From Saprospiraceae bacterium (GTDB lineage: Bacteria; Bacteroidota; Bacteroidia; Chitinophagales; Saprospiraceae): a DNA stretch of 35,359 nt. Positions 9,129 to 18,317 of this stretch are shown piece by piece. The position numbers were made by a program, and so were the translations under genes. Each line of letters opens with the position of its first letter. Position 1 is the first letter of the stretch. The DNA lies in contig JAHDFN010000015.1 in the NCBI GenBank assembly GCA_020628145.1, positions 1 through 35,359 of the forward strand, read 5' to 3'. The notes beneath the pieces are model-generated. The model was given only the letters and a program-made list of their open reading frames with translations. It ran no database searches and had not been told where the DNA came from.

Positions 9129-11339
9129 TTACAGATTCAAATCCTGTATAAGACCTGTATTATCTTCTTCCACTACATAAGCCCTGTCGAACCCTACAGC
9201 CCTTATATAATCCTTAATCCTTTCTGCTTCATCACGGGTTAGGTAAACCCCCACCCTGTACCTTTTCCATTTTTCATCCGACTTGACATAGACTCGATTG
9301 ACCATGCCTTGCAAAACGGATAAGCCACCCGGATTTTTCGGATTCCCAACGGATAGCGACATCAGTTGTACGGAAAAACCGGCCGAAGCGTCAACCTCCT
9401 GAGGTTCCGAAGGAACATCCGTGGTCACCGTTGGCACACTAGGTACGGAAGGAGTTGTGATTTCGGGAGTCGTCATTACAGCAGGGGTTTGCGGTACAGA
9501 CGGAACGGACGGAACAGAAGGAGTTCCGGGAACATCCGCAATAGAGGGGACAGTGGTTCCTGAAGTTGGAAAAAGCAAAAGACTTCCTAGAATACTCTTA
9601 TCGGTGCCGTCTTTGGTTCCCGTCTTAACGGTCACATCCACATAGCCCGTTTTTGAATACGTTATCATATACTTGGAATTGGGTTTCAAGGCCAATGAAT
9701 ATACTCCTCTCTCATCCGTAAAGGTTTCGGAACGGGTATTTTCCGACTGGTTGACAAGCCTGATTCTTACTGCTTCCAGACTCGCATTGCTCATTCCGTC
9801 AATGACACTCCCTTCGTATTTTTCTCCTTTCTTGAACAAGGTGACCAATGCCTCTCCGGCAAGTATCGTTGGCTTATTCAATTTCAAATCATAATCCTCA
9901 TATCCTTGACGCAATATTTTGACCCTACATTCCTGTCCGGGAGTTATCCTTATTTTCAAGACTCCTTCTTCATTGGTTTTAAACATTCCTTTTCCACAAG
10001 CAGACATATCTACCACCGTATTGGACAATAACTTATCCGTAGAGGCATCTCTAACGGTAATGGACATCCATGAAGAAGACACTGTTTTTTTCGCTCGATA
10101 GATATCTTCACCCCCCGTTCTATCTGAAACGAAAAATCCTTGCCCGGTAGCTTTTCTATAAATAAATCCGAAATCATTATGGGAAGAATTCACACCTGTC
10201 CCCATGTTCGAAATCACCCATTGGTTTCCTTCTATTTCAGCTTTGAAAACATCATACCCACCAAAGCCCGTTTGGTAATCCGAAGAAAAATACAATTCGG
10301 ATTCGTCAAGGAAAGGGGAAATCTCATTGCCGGGTTTATTGATACTGCTTCCCATATTCCGGGGTTCCGTCCAAATTCCATTCTTTTTTGATGATTGATA
10401 AATATCATACCCCCCCTGCCCTCCCGGGCGATTGGATGCAAAAAATAAAGTAGAACCGTCTGCGGACAATGCCGGATAATGATTGGAAAAAGATCCGGAA
10501 AACGGAAATAATTCGGCGGTTTCCCAATCTCCATTTCCATCTGTTTTTGCAATATAGATATCTGTTTGGGGAGGAATGAGGCTCGTTACCGAATAGTTAT
10601 CGATAAAATTATTTTTTACGAAGGCTACCCATTTCCCATCCGCCGAATATGAAACCGGCCCCTCATTCTCCCCATTGTTATCCCTCAGCCAAGACCTTAA
10701 GAACTTAGGTTTCGTCATGGTTTCATCGTCCCCCAATCTGCTAAAGAAAAGATAATTATTCTTGACACCTTTACCCGCATTCGCTTCACCGGCATCGGAA
10801 CGGGAAACGTCATCCCTTCCGGAAACATAAACCAAACCATTGCCGAAAAGGGCAGGTGAATAATCGGCTACTTCCGAATTGATCGGTAAATTTATAATTT
10901 CGAATAAGGGCGACATCCCTTTTCTTGTCTCAGCATAATCACACATTTTAGAATAATTGGTTCCTACCGTTTTATCGGCTGAAGAATAAGCAAGGAATTG
11001 TTGTTTCGCCTTTTCGTAATCCCCCAACCGCATCAACACTTTACCATATTGTAAAAAATACTCGGCGGAAATCCCTAATTGCATCGCCTTCTCATACCAA
11101 GCTGCCGCATTAGCCATATCATTCAGGTGGACATAGGCATCCGCTCCCCTCAATAATGCCGTAGGATCTTCCGGGTGAGTTTTCAGATACTCCGAATAGG
11201 AAGAAACGGCCTTTTCAAAATCCAATAATTCGTAGGCGGTATTGCCGGTGTGTAGTAATTCATTCTGTGCATGGATCTTGGAATATGATAGGATTCCTAT
11301 CACCAACAAAATCAATCTATACTTCATCATGTTATTCAT
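9129..11339 (-). CDS. PorE-like TPR/beta-propeller protein with a C-terminal SPOR domain
   Basis: This 736-residue envelope protein has the same front as the two PorE-like neighbours but a different peptidoglycan-binding end. In order: a signal peptide (1-24, KIHA-Q), TPR-like helices (about 26-135), WD40/PD40-type propeller repeats (about 165-440, with YPALSADGSTLFFASNRPGG), carboxypeptidase-regulatory-like beta domains (about 440-595), a Pro/Val/Thr/Ser-rich linker (595-651, repeated PSVP), and a SPOR domain (about 652-725, FSVQLMSLSV to YRVGVYLTRDEAERIK). SPOR domains bind peptidoglycan strands stripped of peptide stems. OmpA domains, used by the paralogs, bind diaminopimelate in the stems. 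It has its own gap and probably its own promoter, as a terminator lies upstream at 11492-11524. Its exact role is unknown. Confidence 0.85.
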   Translation of the reverse strand: MNNMMKYRLILLVIGILSYSKIHAQNELLHTGNTAYELLDFEKAVSSYSEYLKTHPEDPTALLRGADAYVHLNDMANAAAWYEKAMQLGISAEYFLQYGKVLMRLGDYEKAKQQFLAYSSADKTVGTNYSKMCDYAETRKGMSPLFEIINLPINSEVADYSPALFGNGLVYVSGRDDVSRSDAGEANAGKGVKNNYLFFSRLGDDETMTKPKFLRSWLRDNNGENEGPVSYSADGKWVAFVKNNFIDNYSVTSLIPPQTDIYIAKTDGNGDWETAELFPFSGSFSNHYPALSADGSTLFFASNRPGGQGGYDIYQSSKKNGIWTEPRNMGSSINKPGNEISPFLDESELYFSSDYQTGFGGYDVFKAEIEGNQWVISNMGTGVNSSHNDFGFIYRKATGQGFFVSDRTGGEDIYRAKKTVSSSWMSITVRDASTDKLLSNTVVDMSACGKGMFKTNEEGVLKIRITPGQECRVKILRQGYEDYDLKLNKPTILAGEALVTLFKKGEKYEGSVIDGMSNASLEAVRIRLVNQSENTRSETFTDERGVYSLALKPNSKYMITYSKTGYVDVTVKTGTKDGTDKSILGSLLLFPTSGTTVPSIADVPGTPSVPSVPSVPQTPAVMTTPEITTPSVPSVPTVTTDVPSEPQEVDASAGFSVQLMSLSVGNPKNPGGLSVLQGMVNRVYVKSDEKWKRYRVGVYLTRDEAERIKDYIRAVGFDRAYVVEEDNTGLIQDLNL

Positions 11340-11491
11340 TTGTACGATTTTGGTTTGTTGTCCTTACAATATTGTATAAATTCAGCGGATTGTCAATAGG
11401 CAATCCAGGGAAACAACTACCTATTTTAGTCAAAACGCATTATTCGGAGTGTACTTGTTTAAGGAAGGGTTAAAATCATATTTGACAACAA

Positions 11492-11524
11492 AAAGAGGCG
11501 GCTCCGAACAGAAGCCACCTCTTT
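11492..11524 (-). terminator. Rho-independent terminator of the second PorE-like gene
   Basis: A 12-bp stem (11492-11503 with 11513-11524, one wobble pair on the minus strand) around a 9-nt loop, then a T run (cctctttttgttg) in the minus-strand direction. It lies 28 bp past the stop of the 11552-14131 gene. Confidence 0.85.
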
Positions 11525-11551
11525 TTTATATTTAATACTGGGTAATTACAA

Positions 11552-14131
11552 TTAGAACGGACAACCTTCGCATCCTTTTCCATCCACATTATTACGTGGA
11601 GTGGAATAACGTGTTCCATCTGTCAACCCGACAATACGGAATTCCGTCCGACGGTTCAACTGGTGTTCCTGCTCCGAACAAGGTACGTTATTGATACAGT
11701 TGTTGACATTCATAGACTCACCATAGCCCTGTGCCTGCAAACGGCTGGCAGGAATCCCCTGCTCTTTCAACCACCTTACAACAGATTCGGAACGACGTTG
11801 TGAAAGTCTATCATTATATTTATTAGATCCCCTTGAATCCGTATGGGAACCGATTTCCACAATCACACTTGGGTTTTCATTCATCATACCCAATAGTTTA
11901 CTCAATTCGGAAACGGCATCATCCCTGATATAGGACTGGTCGAAATCATAATAGATATGTAGTAGATAAGGTAATGGTTCTCCCGGTTGTGTATATTTAA
12001 CCGAAGGACTCACCTCCAACGTACCGAACGAACCGGACAAACCTTCATACATGGAACAACATACCAATGGATCACTTCCGGCCGCTTGGTTCACAATATC
12101 GGTACTTGACCAGCCACTTGTCGTAGAACTCGGATATGTAGTCGTAGTCGTACCTGTAGTATAGGTCGTACTAGGATATGTCGTGGTCGTCGTCGTACTA
12201 GGGTAAGTCGTGGTCGGATAGGTCGTCGTCGTTGTACTAGGATATGTTGTGGTCGTTGTATTACGAGTATCCGTTACTGAAGAATAATCCGGTTGGGCAG
12301 GTAAGGTCGGAGGAGCCAAGTTAAAGTTCTTAATGAAAGAGCAGTTTGTAGGATCATTCGTATTGAAACTCTGCTCAGAACCTCCAATGAAACCAGCCTT
12401 TCTTGCAGAAACAGTATATGCACAATTCTCAATCAATTGATAAGCATAAGAACCATTATCATCCGTCATTACAGTATATGAACCTCCTTCCACACAATCT
12501 CCCTTGATGATTACAGGGTGGTTGGTTAAAACACTTCCTCCTGAAGTCACCGTACCGGTCAATAGGCAATCAACTGGTTTGGTCAATGGAATTTCCACCA
12601 CTTTGGTTTCTCCCGAAGCCATACCGGTTGTACAACCTTCCTTGGCATTGTCTTCATAAGTTTCCTTTGAAGCGGAGAAAGTACAACACTGGTTTAATTT
12701 CTGCTCGATGATGGCTTTTCCTTCCGCATCCGTATAATAGGTATTACCCGTACAATCACTTACTACCTCAGCACCTTCTATCGGCTCACCTGTTTTCTCA
12801 TCATAAACAAGAAGCTCCAAAGTAGCCGCATTCCTTCTATAACAGTAGATGTCGTCATCTCCGAATCCACCTTCACGGTCGGATGAGAAACAACCACAGG
12901 TTCTGTCCTTATTGATAATGAATCCGAAGTCGTCATCAACGGTATTAACAGGAGCACCTAGATTGATGATGTCTCCCCATTCGTTGAATTCCTTTTTCTT
13001 CTGCATCTGATAGATATCCAGACCTCCCAAACCGACTTGTCCGTCGGAAGCGAAGTAAAGATTATCATCATGACCATAGAATGGGAATACTTCGTGACCT
13101 TCGGTATTCACTTTCGGTCCTAAATTAATAGGTGGCCCCCAACGACCATCTTCCGATTCTGAAACATATAAATCCATCCCTCCGAACCCTCCGGGCATAT
13201 CGGAAGCGAAATATAGATATTGTCCATCCGGAGAAAGAGCCGGGTGGGCAACAGAATATTCATCACTATTAAACGGCAGGCTTTCCAAATTGGAGAAGCT
13301 TGTGCTACCTTCTCCTCCGCTACCTTCAGCAGAGTAGATTTTCAAACGGATGATACCTTCATCGTCTTTTCTTGCCTTACCATTCAAAAGGTTATTTCTT
13401 GTAAAATAGATGGTATTGTCTTCTTCTCCGAAGGAAACGGCAGCATCGTGATACTTCGAATTCAATGAATTGGAGAATTTTTCAGGATCACCGAAATCCG
13501 CAAGACATTGTGTGGAATCGGAATCTCCGTCCACATACATCAATTCCAAGAACGGATTACCCGTCCAACAATGTAAACGCTTGGATGGTCCTTGTTGGAA
13601 AGTCTCGGAAGCGAATACCAATCCGTCACCATAGAACATGGGACTGAAATCATCCAAACCGGAATTGAAAGGCATGTGATCCACTTCGTAGATACCTGCG
13701 TTTTTCTGTTCCAATTCCTGACGATAATCGCAAGCCCTCAATAAGTGACGGCCACGGCTGTCATCCGGAACGGCTTCAACGAATTTTTGGAACCATTCAC
13801 GAGCCATGTCGCACTTTCCATTTCTTTGCAGCATATAACCATACTTCAAATAATGGATAGGCTCAGCTTCGGGTAGTCTTACCACCTGTCCGTACCAATA
13901 CTCGGCATTGTCAATGTCACTCACTTTCGAATAACATTCAGCAAGATTGATTTTAGCCTCGGCAATGTCATCCTTGGCAAGTATCTTATTATACTCTTGG
14001 ATGGCACCCATATAATCCAGGATTTCCATCCTGTTATTTGCTGATTTGAGTTTGCCTGACTGGGCATTCATGTAGCCTGTACCACAGAATAAGAAAAGGA
14101 GGGAAATTAAGAGTAAATGAGAAGTCCTCAT
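11552..14131 (-). CDS. PorE-like TPR/beta-propeller/OmpA protein (copy 2)
   Basis: This 859-residue protein has the full layout of the T9SS accessory protein PorE: a signal peptide (1-23), TPR-like helices (about 25-140), PD40-type propeller repeats (about 170-430, twice showing SPDGQYLYFASDMPGGFGG-like motifs), carboxypeptidase-regulatory-like domains rich in Cys (about 435-610), a Thr/Tyr/Pro linker (621-673) and an OmpA-family domain (720 on). The OmpA part keeps IGSHTDSRG, NDRLSQRRSESVVRWL and NRRTEFR, the elements that hold diaminopimelate in peptidoglycan. In known systems PorE helps tether the PorP and PorK/PorN complex to the cell wall. The protein ends in GCEGCPF, a tail shared with copy 1. 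It lies 210 bp downstream of copy 1 with no obvious terminator between, so they may be co-transcribed. Confidence 0.88.
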   Translation of the reverse strand: MRTSHLLLISLLFLFCGTGYMNAQSGKLKSANNRMEILDYMGAIQEYNKILAKDDIAEAKINLAECYSKVSDIDNAEYWYGQVVRLPEAEPIHYLKYGYMLQRNGKCDMAREWFQKFVEAVPDDSRGRHLLRACDYRQELEQKNAGIYEVDHMPFNSGLDDFSPMFYGDGLVFASETFQQGPSKRLHCWTGNPFLELMYVDGDSDSTQCLADFGDPEKFSNSLNSKYHDAAVSFGEEDNTIYFTRNNLLNGKARKDDEGIIRLKIYSAEGSGGEGSTSFSNLESLPFNSDEYSVAHPALSPDGQYLYFASDMPGGFGGMDLYVSESEDGRWGPPINLGPKVNTEGHEVFPFYGHDDNLYFASDGQVGLGGLDIYQMQKKKEFNEWGDIINLGAPVNTVDDDFGFIINKDRTCGCFSSDREGGFGDDDIYCYRRNAATLELLVYDEKTGEPIEGAEVVSDCTGNTYYTDAEGKAIIEQKLNQCCTFSASKETYEDNAKEGCTTGMASGETKVVEIPLTKPVDCLLTGTVTSGGSVLTNHPVIIKGDCVEGGSYTVMTDDNGSYAYQLIENCAYTVSARKAGFIGGSEQSFNTNDPTNCSFIKNFNLAPPTLPAQPDYSSVTDTRNTTTTTYPSTTTTTYPTTTYPSTTTTTTYPSTTYTTGTTTTTYPSSTTSGWSSTDIVNQAAGSDPLVCCSMYEGLSGSFGTLEVSPSVKYTQPGEPLPYLLHIYYDFDQSYIRDDAVSELSKLLGMMNENPSVIVEIGSHTDSRGSNKYNDRLSQRRSESVVRWLKEQGIPASRLQAQGYGESMNVNNCINNVPCSEQEHQLNRRTEFRIVGLTDGTRYSTPRNNVDGKGCEGCPF
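12125..12265 (-). repeat. Degenerate tandem repeat encoding the Thr/Tyr/Pro linker
   Basis: Short related units such as gtactaggatatgt and gtcgtcgtcgta recur and encode TTTTTYPST-type stretches at residues 621-673 of the second PorE-like protein. The length of such tracts often varies between strains by slippage. That is inference here. Confidence 0.65.
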
Positions 14132-14341
14132 AGTAGCAGTCTTTTTAAATTGAAATAACTTTTTGTATTAAACATTTTCCTCAAATAATATACCAATTAA
14201 CATTAGCTATATACATTTTAAATAAAATCATATGACTAACACCCTGATAATCACCACAAAGTACGAAAAATACTAGGAACTAACATCATTTTTCCAAGTC
14301 CCATATCACATACTTTTCAGCATAATATATATTCCTTTGTA

Positions 14342-16912
14342 TTAGAATGGGCAACCTTGACATTGGTCAACACTCACATGAGTAGGTTTTGCCGATTCAA
14401 CCATGCTAATAAATTGTCCATTTGCATCATAATACCCCAAAACCCGGAACTCCGTCCTACGATTCCATTGGTGTTCTTCCTCAGAACAAGGCACATTATT
14501 TTTACAATTATTAACATTTACGGTCTCTCCATAACCTTTGGATTTCAATCTGTTTCCTGAAATCCCCTTCTCTTTCAACCATCTAACAACCGACTCAGCC
14601 CTTCTTTGGGATAGTCTGTCATTGTATTTATATGATCCTCTCGAATCCGTATGGGAACCGATTTCCACAACATATTTCGAGTTCTCTTTCAACATTCTAT
14701 ACAACTTATTCAATTCCTGTAAAGCATCTTCCCGAATATACGATTGATCAAAATCATAATAGATATGTAACAAATAAGTTCCGGGGGTTCTTCCCTGTCC
14801 GAAAGAACTCAGGGTATTGGCCGGTTGTACCGTTACATTATTATTATAAGTCACATGACCTGAATGGCTCGAAGTAGTTCCTGTCACGGTATGGCTATTT
14901 GAATGTTGAACCGTATTACCCGAATGATGAGAGGTAACGGTACCACTTGAAATATGTGGGGTACTACCTGATACATGACCGGACGAGGTATGTGTTGTTG
15001 AGGAAGGAACCGAAGTCACCGTTGTTGTATGCGATGGCCTGACCAAAGTATTGGAAACCACAGTCTGTACCGGCTTCACCGGAGCCAATACAAGGTCCTG
15101 TTTGAAAGACGTGCTTTCATTGATTCCATTGGTACATTGCTTCCTTGATCTGGATGCCAAATAAAACGGATCTTTCGAAGCCCTGATTTCAAAGCAACAA
15201 TCCTTTCCTATTTCTCCAAAGGAATATTTCCCATCCCTATCGGTGGTTACCGTTTGGCTTTTCAAATCATTGCATCCTGAAGGGATCAATTCTACCATTG
15301 CATTTGAAATGGGTTTGTTTGTCGTTTGATCTTTCACAATACCGAAAAGATCGAAAACCAGATTTTTCCTTAGCGGAATTTCTACTACCAAACCCTCTTC
15401 GTCTTTAAGTTCCTTGGTACATCCTTCTTTGGCATTTTCAATGTAATCATCAGCAGAAGCTGTAAAATTACTGCATTCGTTTATTTTCTGATCCAATTCT
15501 ACAATACCGACCGCATTGGTCATATAGGTATTACCTGTCAATTCGCTAATTACCTCCGCATTGGGTATGCCCCTTCCTGTCGCTTCATCAATAACCAAAA
15601 GCCTGACTTTTGCCGCAGATTTCTTGAAGGAATAGATGTCATCTTTCCCGAAACCGCCATCCCGATCAGAAGAGAAGTATCCGAAATCCCCTTTTTTATT
15701 CATGACAATACCGAAATCATCTGAAGTGGTATTGATCGGATATCCGAGATTTTCAATGTTCCCGAATTCGCCATTATCCCTGATCTGCATTTTATAAATA
15801 TCCAAACCACCTAGCCCGACATGGCCATTGGAAGCAAAGTAAAAATGACCGTCATAGGCAACATAGGGAAAGACCTCATGCCCTTCGGTATTGATACCCG
15901 GCCCCAGATTGGATGGGGGTCCCCAACGACCGTTATCCAATTCCGTAACATACAAATCCATTCCTCCGAATCCACCGGGCATATCGGAAGAAAAATATAG
16001 TTTTTCACCATCGGGGGATAAGGCCGGATGAGCTACGGAATATTCATCACTGTTGAATGGCATACCTTCCAAATTAACCCATGCATAACCGGCTCCCTGG
16101 CTTTCGGCAGAAAATATCTTCAAACGGATAGCTCCATCATCATCTCTTCCCGTTTTACCCGCTATAAAATTATTTCTTGTAAAATATATCTGTGTTTCAT
16201 CCGCATTGAATGTAACGGAAGCATCATGGTATTTTGAATTCAGCCTATTAGAGAAAGCTTTGGCCGATCCATATTCATAACCATGCTCCTTGTTTCTTTT
16301 CCGAACTTTGGTCCTCTCTACATAAAAGAGTTCCAGGAAGGGATTTCCCGTCCAGGTATGTTCCCTTTTAATCGGTGTACCTGAATCTTTGTATTCGGAA
16401 GCATAAACAATACCTTCTCCATATAACATCGGACTGAAATCATCCAAATCCGTATTGAAAGGCATGTTTTCGATTTCATAAACCCCTTCGTTTTTGGTCA
16501 TCAATTCTTCTTCGTAATCACAGGCACGAACCAAGTATTGTCCCCTTAGGTCATCCGGTGCTTCTTCTACATATTTAATGAACCATTCTTTGGCCAAATC
16601 ACATTTGCCATTGGTTTGAAGTGCCATTCCATAATATAATTTATGGACTGCTTCCGATTCAGGAAGATTGACGACTTGCCCCAACCAATATTCGGCTTCC
16701 TGTGAATTGTTGACCTTACGGTAACTTTCCGCCAATCTTATTTTGGCCTTATCATTATCCTCCTTTCCCAATATTTCATTGTACAACTCAATGGCTTCCT
16801 GATAATTGAGATTTTCAAAAGCCTTATCCGCCCTTTTCATCTTGGATGACTGAGCCGAAACATTCCCTATCACCATAAGGGCTATTCCGAGGATTATCAA
16901 ATGTCTTCTCAT
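14342..16912 (-). CDS. PorE-like TPR/beta-propeller/OmpA protein (copy 1)
   Basis: This 856-residue protein is a close paralog of the 11552-14131 product and colinear with it: signal peptide (1-20, GNVSA-Q), TPR-like helices (about 22-140), PD40-type propeller repeats (about 170-430), carboxypeptidase-regulatory-like domains (about 435-610), a His/Ser/Thr-rich linker (about 626-710) and an OmpA-family domain (711 on, IGSHTDSRG, NDRLSQRRAESVVRWLKEKG, NRRTEFR). By analogy with PorE it should sit in the periplasm, bind peptidoglycan through the OmpA domain and contact PorP-type outer-membrane proteins. It starts only 32 nt downstream of the PorP/SprF gene, which supports a joint complex. It ends in QCQGCPF. 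The His-rich linker is unlike the linkers of the other two copies. Confidence 0.9.
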   Translation of the reverse strand: MRRHLIILGIALMVIGNVSAQSSKMKRADKAFENLNYQEAIELYNEILGKEDNDKAKIRLAESYRKVNNSQEAEYWLGQVVNLPESEAVHKLYYGMALQTNGKCDLAKEWFIKYVEEAPDDLRGQYLVRACDYEEELMTKNEGVYEIENMPFNTDLDDFSPMLYGEGIVYASEYKDSGTPIKREHTWTGNPFLELFYVERTKVRKRNKEHGYEYGSAKAFSNRLNSKYHDASVTFNADETQIYFTRNNFIAGKTGRDDDGAIRLKIFSAESQGAGYAWVNLEGMPFNSDEYSVAHPALSPDGEKLYFSSDMPGGFGGMDLYVTELDNGRWGPPSNLGPGINTEGHEVFPYVAYDGHFYFASNGHVGLGGLDIYKMQIRDNGEFGNIENLGYPINTTSDDFGIVMNKKGDFGYFSSDRDGGFGKDDIYSFKKSAAKVRLLVIDEATGRGIPNAEVISELTGNTYMTNAVGIVELDQKINECSNFTASADDYIENAKEGCTKELKDEEGLVVEIPLRKNLVFDLFGIVKDQTTNKPISNAMVELIPSGCNDLKSQTVTTDRDGKYSFGEIGKDCCFEIRASKDPFYLASRSRKQCTNGINESTSFKQDLVLAPVKPVQTVVSNTLVRPSHTTTVTSVPSSTTHTSSGHVSGSTPHISSGTVTSHHSGNTVQHSNSHTVTGTTSSHSGHVTYNNNVTVQPANTLSSFGQGRTPGTYLLHIYYDFDQSYIREDALQELNKLYRMLKENSKYVVEIGSHTDSRGSYKYNDRLSQRRAESVVRWLKEKGISGNRLKSKGYGETVNVNNCKNNVPCSEEEHQWNRRTEFRVLGYYDANGQFISMVESAKPTHVSVDQCQGCPF

Positions 16913-16944
16913 TATAAATGATATTTTAGTTGGATAGTCAAAAA

Positions 16945-17985
16945 TTAGAAATATCTGGGTGAGTATGCTTTTTCTGTTTTAAAATCGAATTCGTATCCCA
17001 GCATCACCTCGAAAGAGGCTTTGGATGGTTTTTGTAGTTCTGTCAATGTATAATCATAGGCCAATCCGACCACCATTCCATTGTTCAATCTATAGGATGC
17101 CCAAACATCCATGGAATCGTAGGAACTCGTACCTGTAAATGCCTGTACCGAAGATCTGAAAGCAGCACCTACCCAAAGGACTTCCCTGAACAATATGGAT
17201 AAATCGACATTGAATTCTGTAGGAGAACCGTAGTTCTTGAACGGGTCTTCTTCATTTTTCATACCACTGAACAATGCGGCACTTTTGACCAATACCATCG
17301 GTTTGATGATAAGGTCATCTCCATTAACCGGAATCGCTCCTCCTATGCTCAGATAGTAATGGCGAGCCGTTCTTGCATACTTTTCCGTTGTTAGGTTCAA
17401 CTCCCGAAGATCATGTTCCAAAAGATTGGGAACAGAACCTCCTAAGAAGAAATATTTGGAATAGTAATACACGCCAAAACCGAAATTGGGCAACCAATAA
17501 CTTGGAAATTCTTCAGAAAATGCCTCGTCCATCGTATTGTAAACATCGAGATTCTTCAGATTGGCTCTCCAATTGGTCACACCTCCCTGCATACCTACCG
17601 CTATAGTACCCGCTTTGGCATTCTGCCCTAGACGAATCCTATAGGCATAACTCAGGTTAGCACTTACCATGTGGCTTGTCCCAACATTCTGATTGACTAT
17701 GCTTCCCCCGATCCCAATCCGATCAAAACCTTTGAAAGGTGTATGTAATGTGAATGATTGTGTATTGGGTCCTCCTTGTACACCCAGCCATTGGGAACGA
17801 TGAATGAGTGCCATTGACATATGTTCCTTACTTCCGGCATAGGCTGGATTGAATGTAAGGCTATTGAACATATATTTGGTAAACATCGCATCAGTCTGCG
17901 CTTCCAAACGAAGGGCAAATGTCAGCCCTAAAAGAAGCAGTAGTGATAGTAACCCTTTCCTCAAAGTATGTGATCTCGTCTTCAT
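16945..17985 (-). CDS. PorP/SprF-family type IX secretion outer-membrane protein
   Basis: This 346-residue protein belongs to the PorP/SprF family. The signs are an N-terminal signal peptide (LLSLLLLLGLTFALRLEAQ), the hallmark start of the mature part (TDAMFTKYMFNSLTFNPAYAGS), alternating beta-strand-like segments throughout, and an aromatic end (GYEFDF, then YSPRYF) as in outer-membrane barrels. PorP works in the T9SS outer-membrane complex; SprF is the partner needed to export the adhesin SprB. Which role this copy plays is not decided by sequence. It is first in an apparent operon with the PorE-like gene 32 nt downstream. A near match to the -7 box (tattttttg, one base too long) lies about 60 nt upstream. 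Upstream of it, a terminator closes the amidase gene. Confidence 0.92.
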   Translation of the reverse strand: MKTRSHTLRKGLLSLLLLLGLTFALRLEAQTDAMFTKYMFNSLTFNPAYAGSKEHMSMALIHRSQWLGVQGGPNTQSFTLHTPFKGFDRIGIGGSIVNQNVGTSHMVSANLSYAYRIRLGQNAKAGTIAVGMQGGVTNWRANLKNLDVYNTMDEAFSEEFPSYWLPNFGFGVYYYSKYFFLGGSVPNLLEHDLRELNLTTEKYARTARHYYLSIGGAIPVNGDDLIIKPMVLVKSAALFSGMKNEEDPFKNYGSPTEFNVDLSILFREVLWVGAAFRSSVQAFTGTSSYDSMDVWASYRLNNGMVVGLAYDYTLTELQKPSKASFEVMLGYEFDFKTEKAYSPRYF

Positions 17986-18317
17986 ATTACAGAAAATAGA
18001 TATGTTTCTCCTTGTAGAACCAAAAACCGTGCTAAGTTTTGATTACAAAAAATATAAGTATATAACCAACTCGTAAAAAGCCAATTACAACAATAGAATT
18101 AGAGAGTGGATGTTCTTGTTTTCTTTCTTCCCCTTAGGAAGGTTTGATCTTAGGGATTCAAAAATTCTGCCATATGAAAGCAGACATACCCCTACATGGA
18201 TGAAGTGGTTTAAAATAACTAGGAACGGTAGGATATGACTTAGGATTTGGTCAATAAAAAACGGCCACCGGAGTCATAATCCGGCGGCCGTTTCTGAGAA
18301 TCTTCTCTGTTTCCACA
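17986..18317. other. 332-bp intergenic region upstream of the PorP/SprF gene
   Basis: It holds the terminator of the amidase gene (18259-18293) and must hold the promoter of the PorP/SprF operon, though no exact TAnnTTTG box was found. No gene is visible. Confidence 0.6.
18259..18293 (-). terminator. Rho-independent terminator of the amidase gene
   Basis: A 14-bp GC-rich stem (18259-18272 with 18280-18293, one G-U pair on the minus strand), a 7-nt loop and a following T run (gttttttattg) on the minus strand. It lies just past the amidase stop codon. Confidence 0.92.

Noticed and set aside
11340-11400. TTGACA followed by CAATAT upstream of the SPOR-domain gene, like a sigma-70 promoter
   Set aside because: Bacteroidota promoters use a different -7 box (TAnnTTTG), and the match is partial, so it was not listed as a promoter.
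12125-12265. Possible non-coding minisatellite
   Set aside because: It stays in frame and encodes the Thr-rich linker, so it is listed as a coding repeat.
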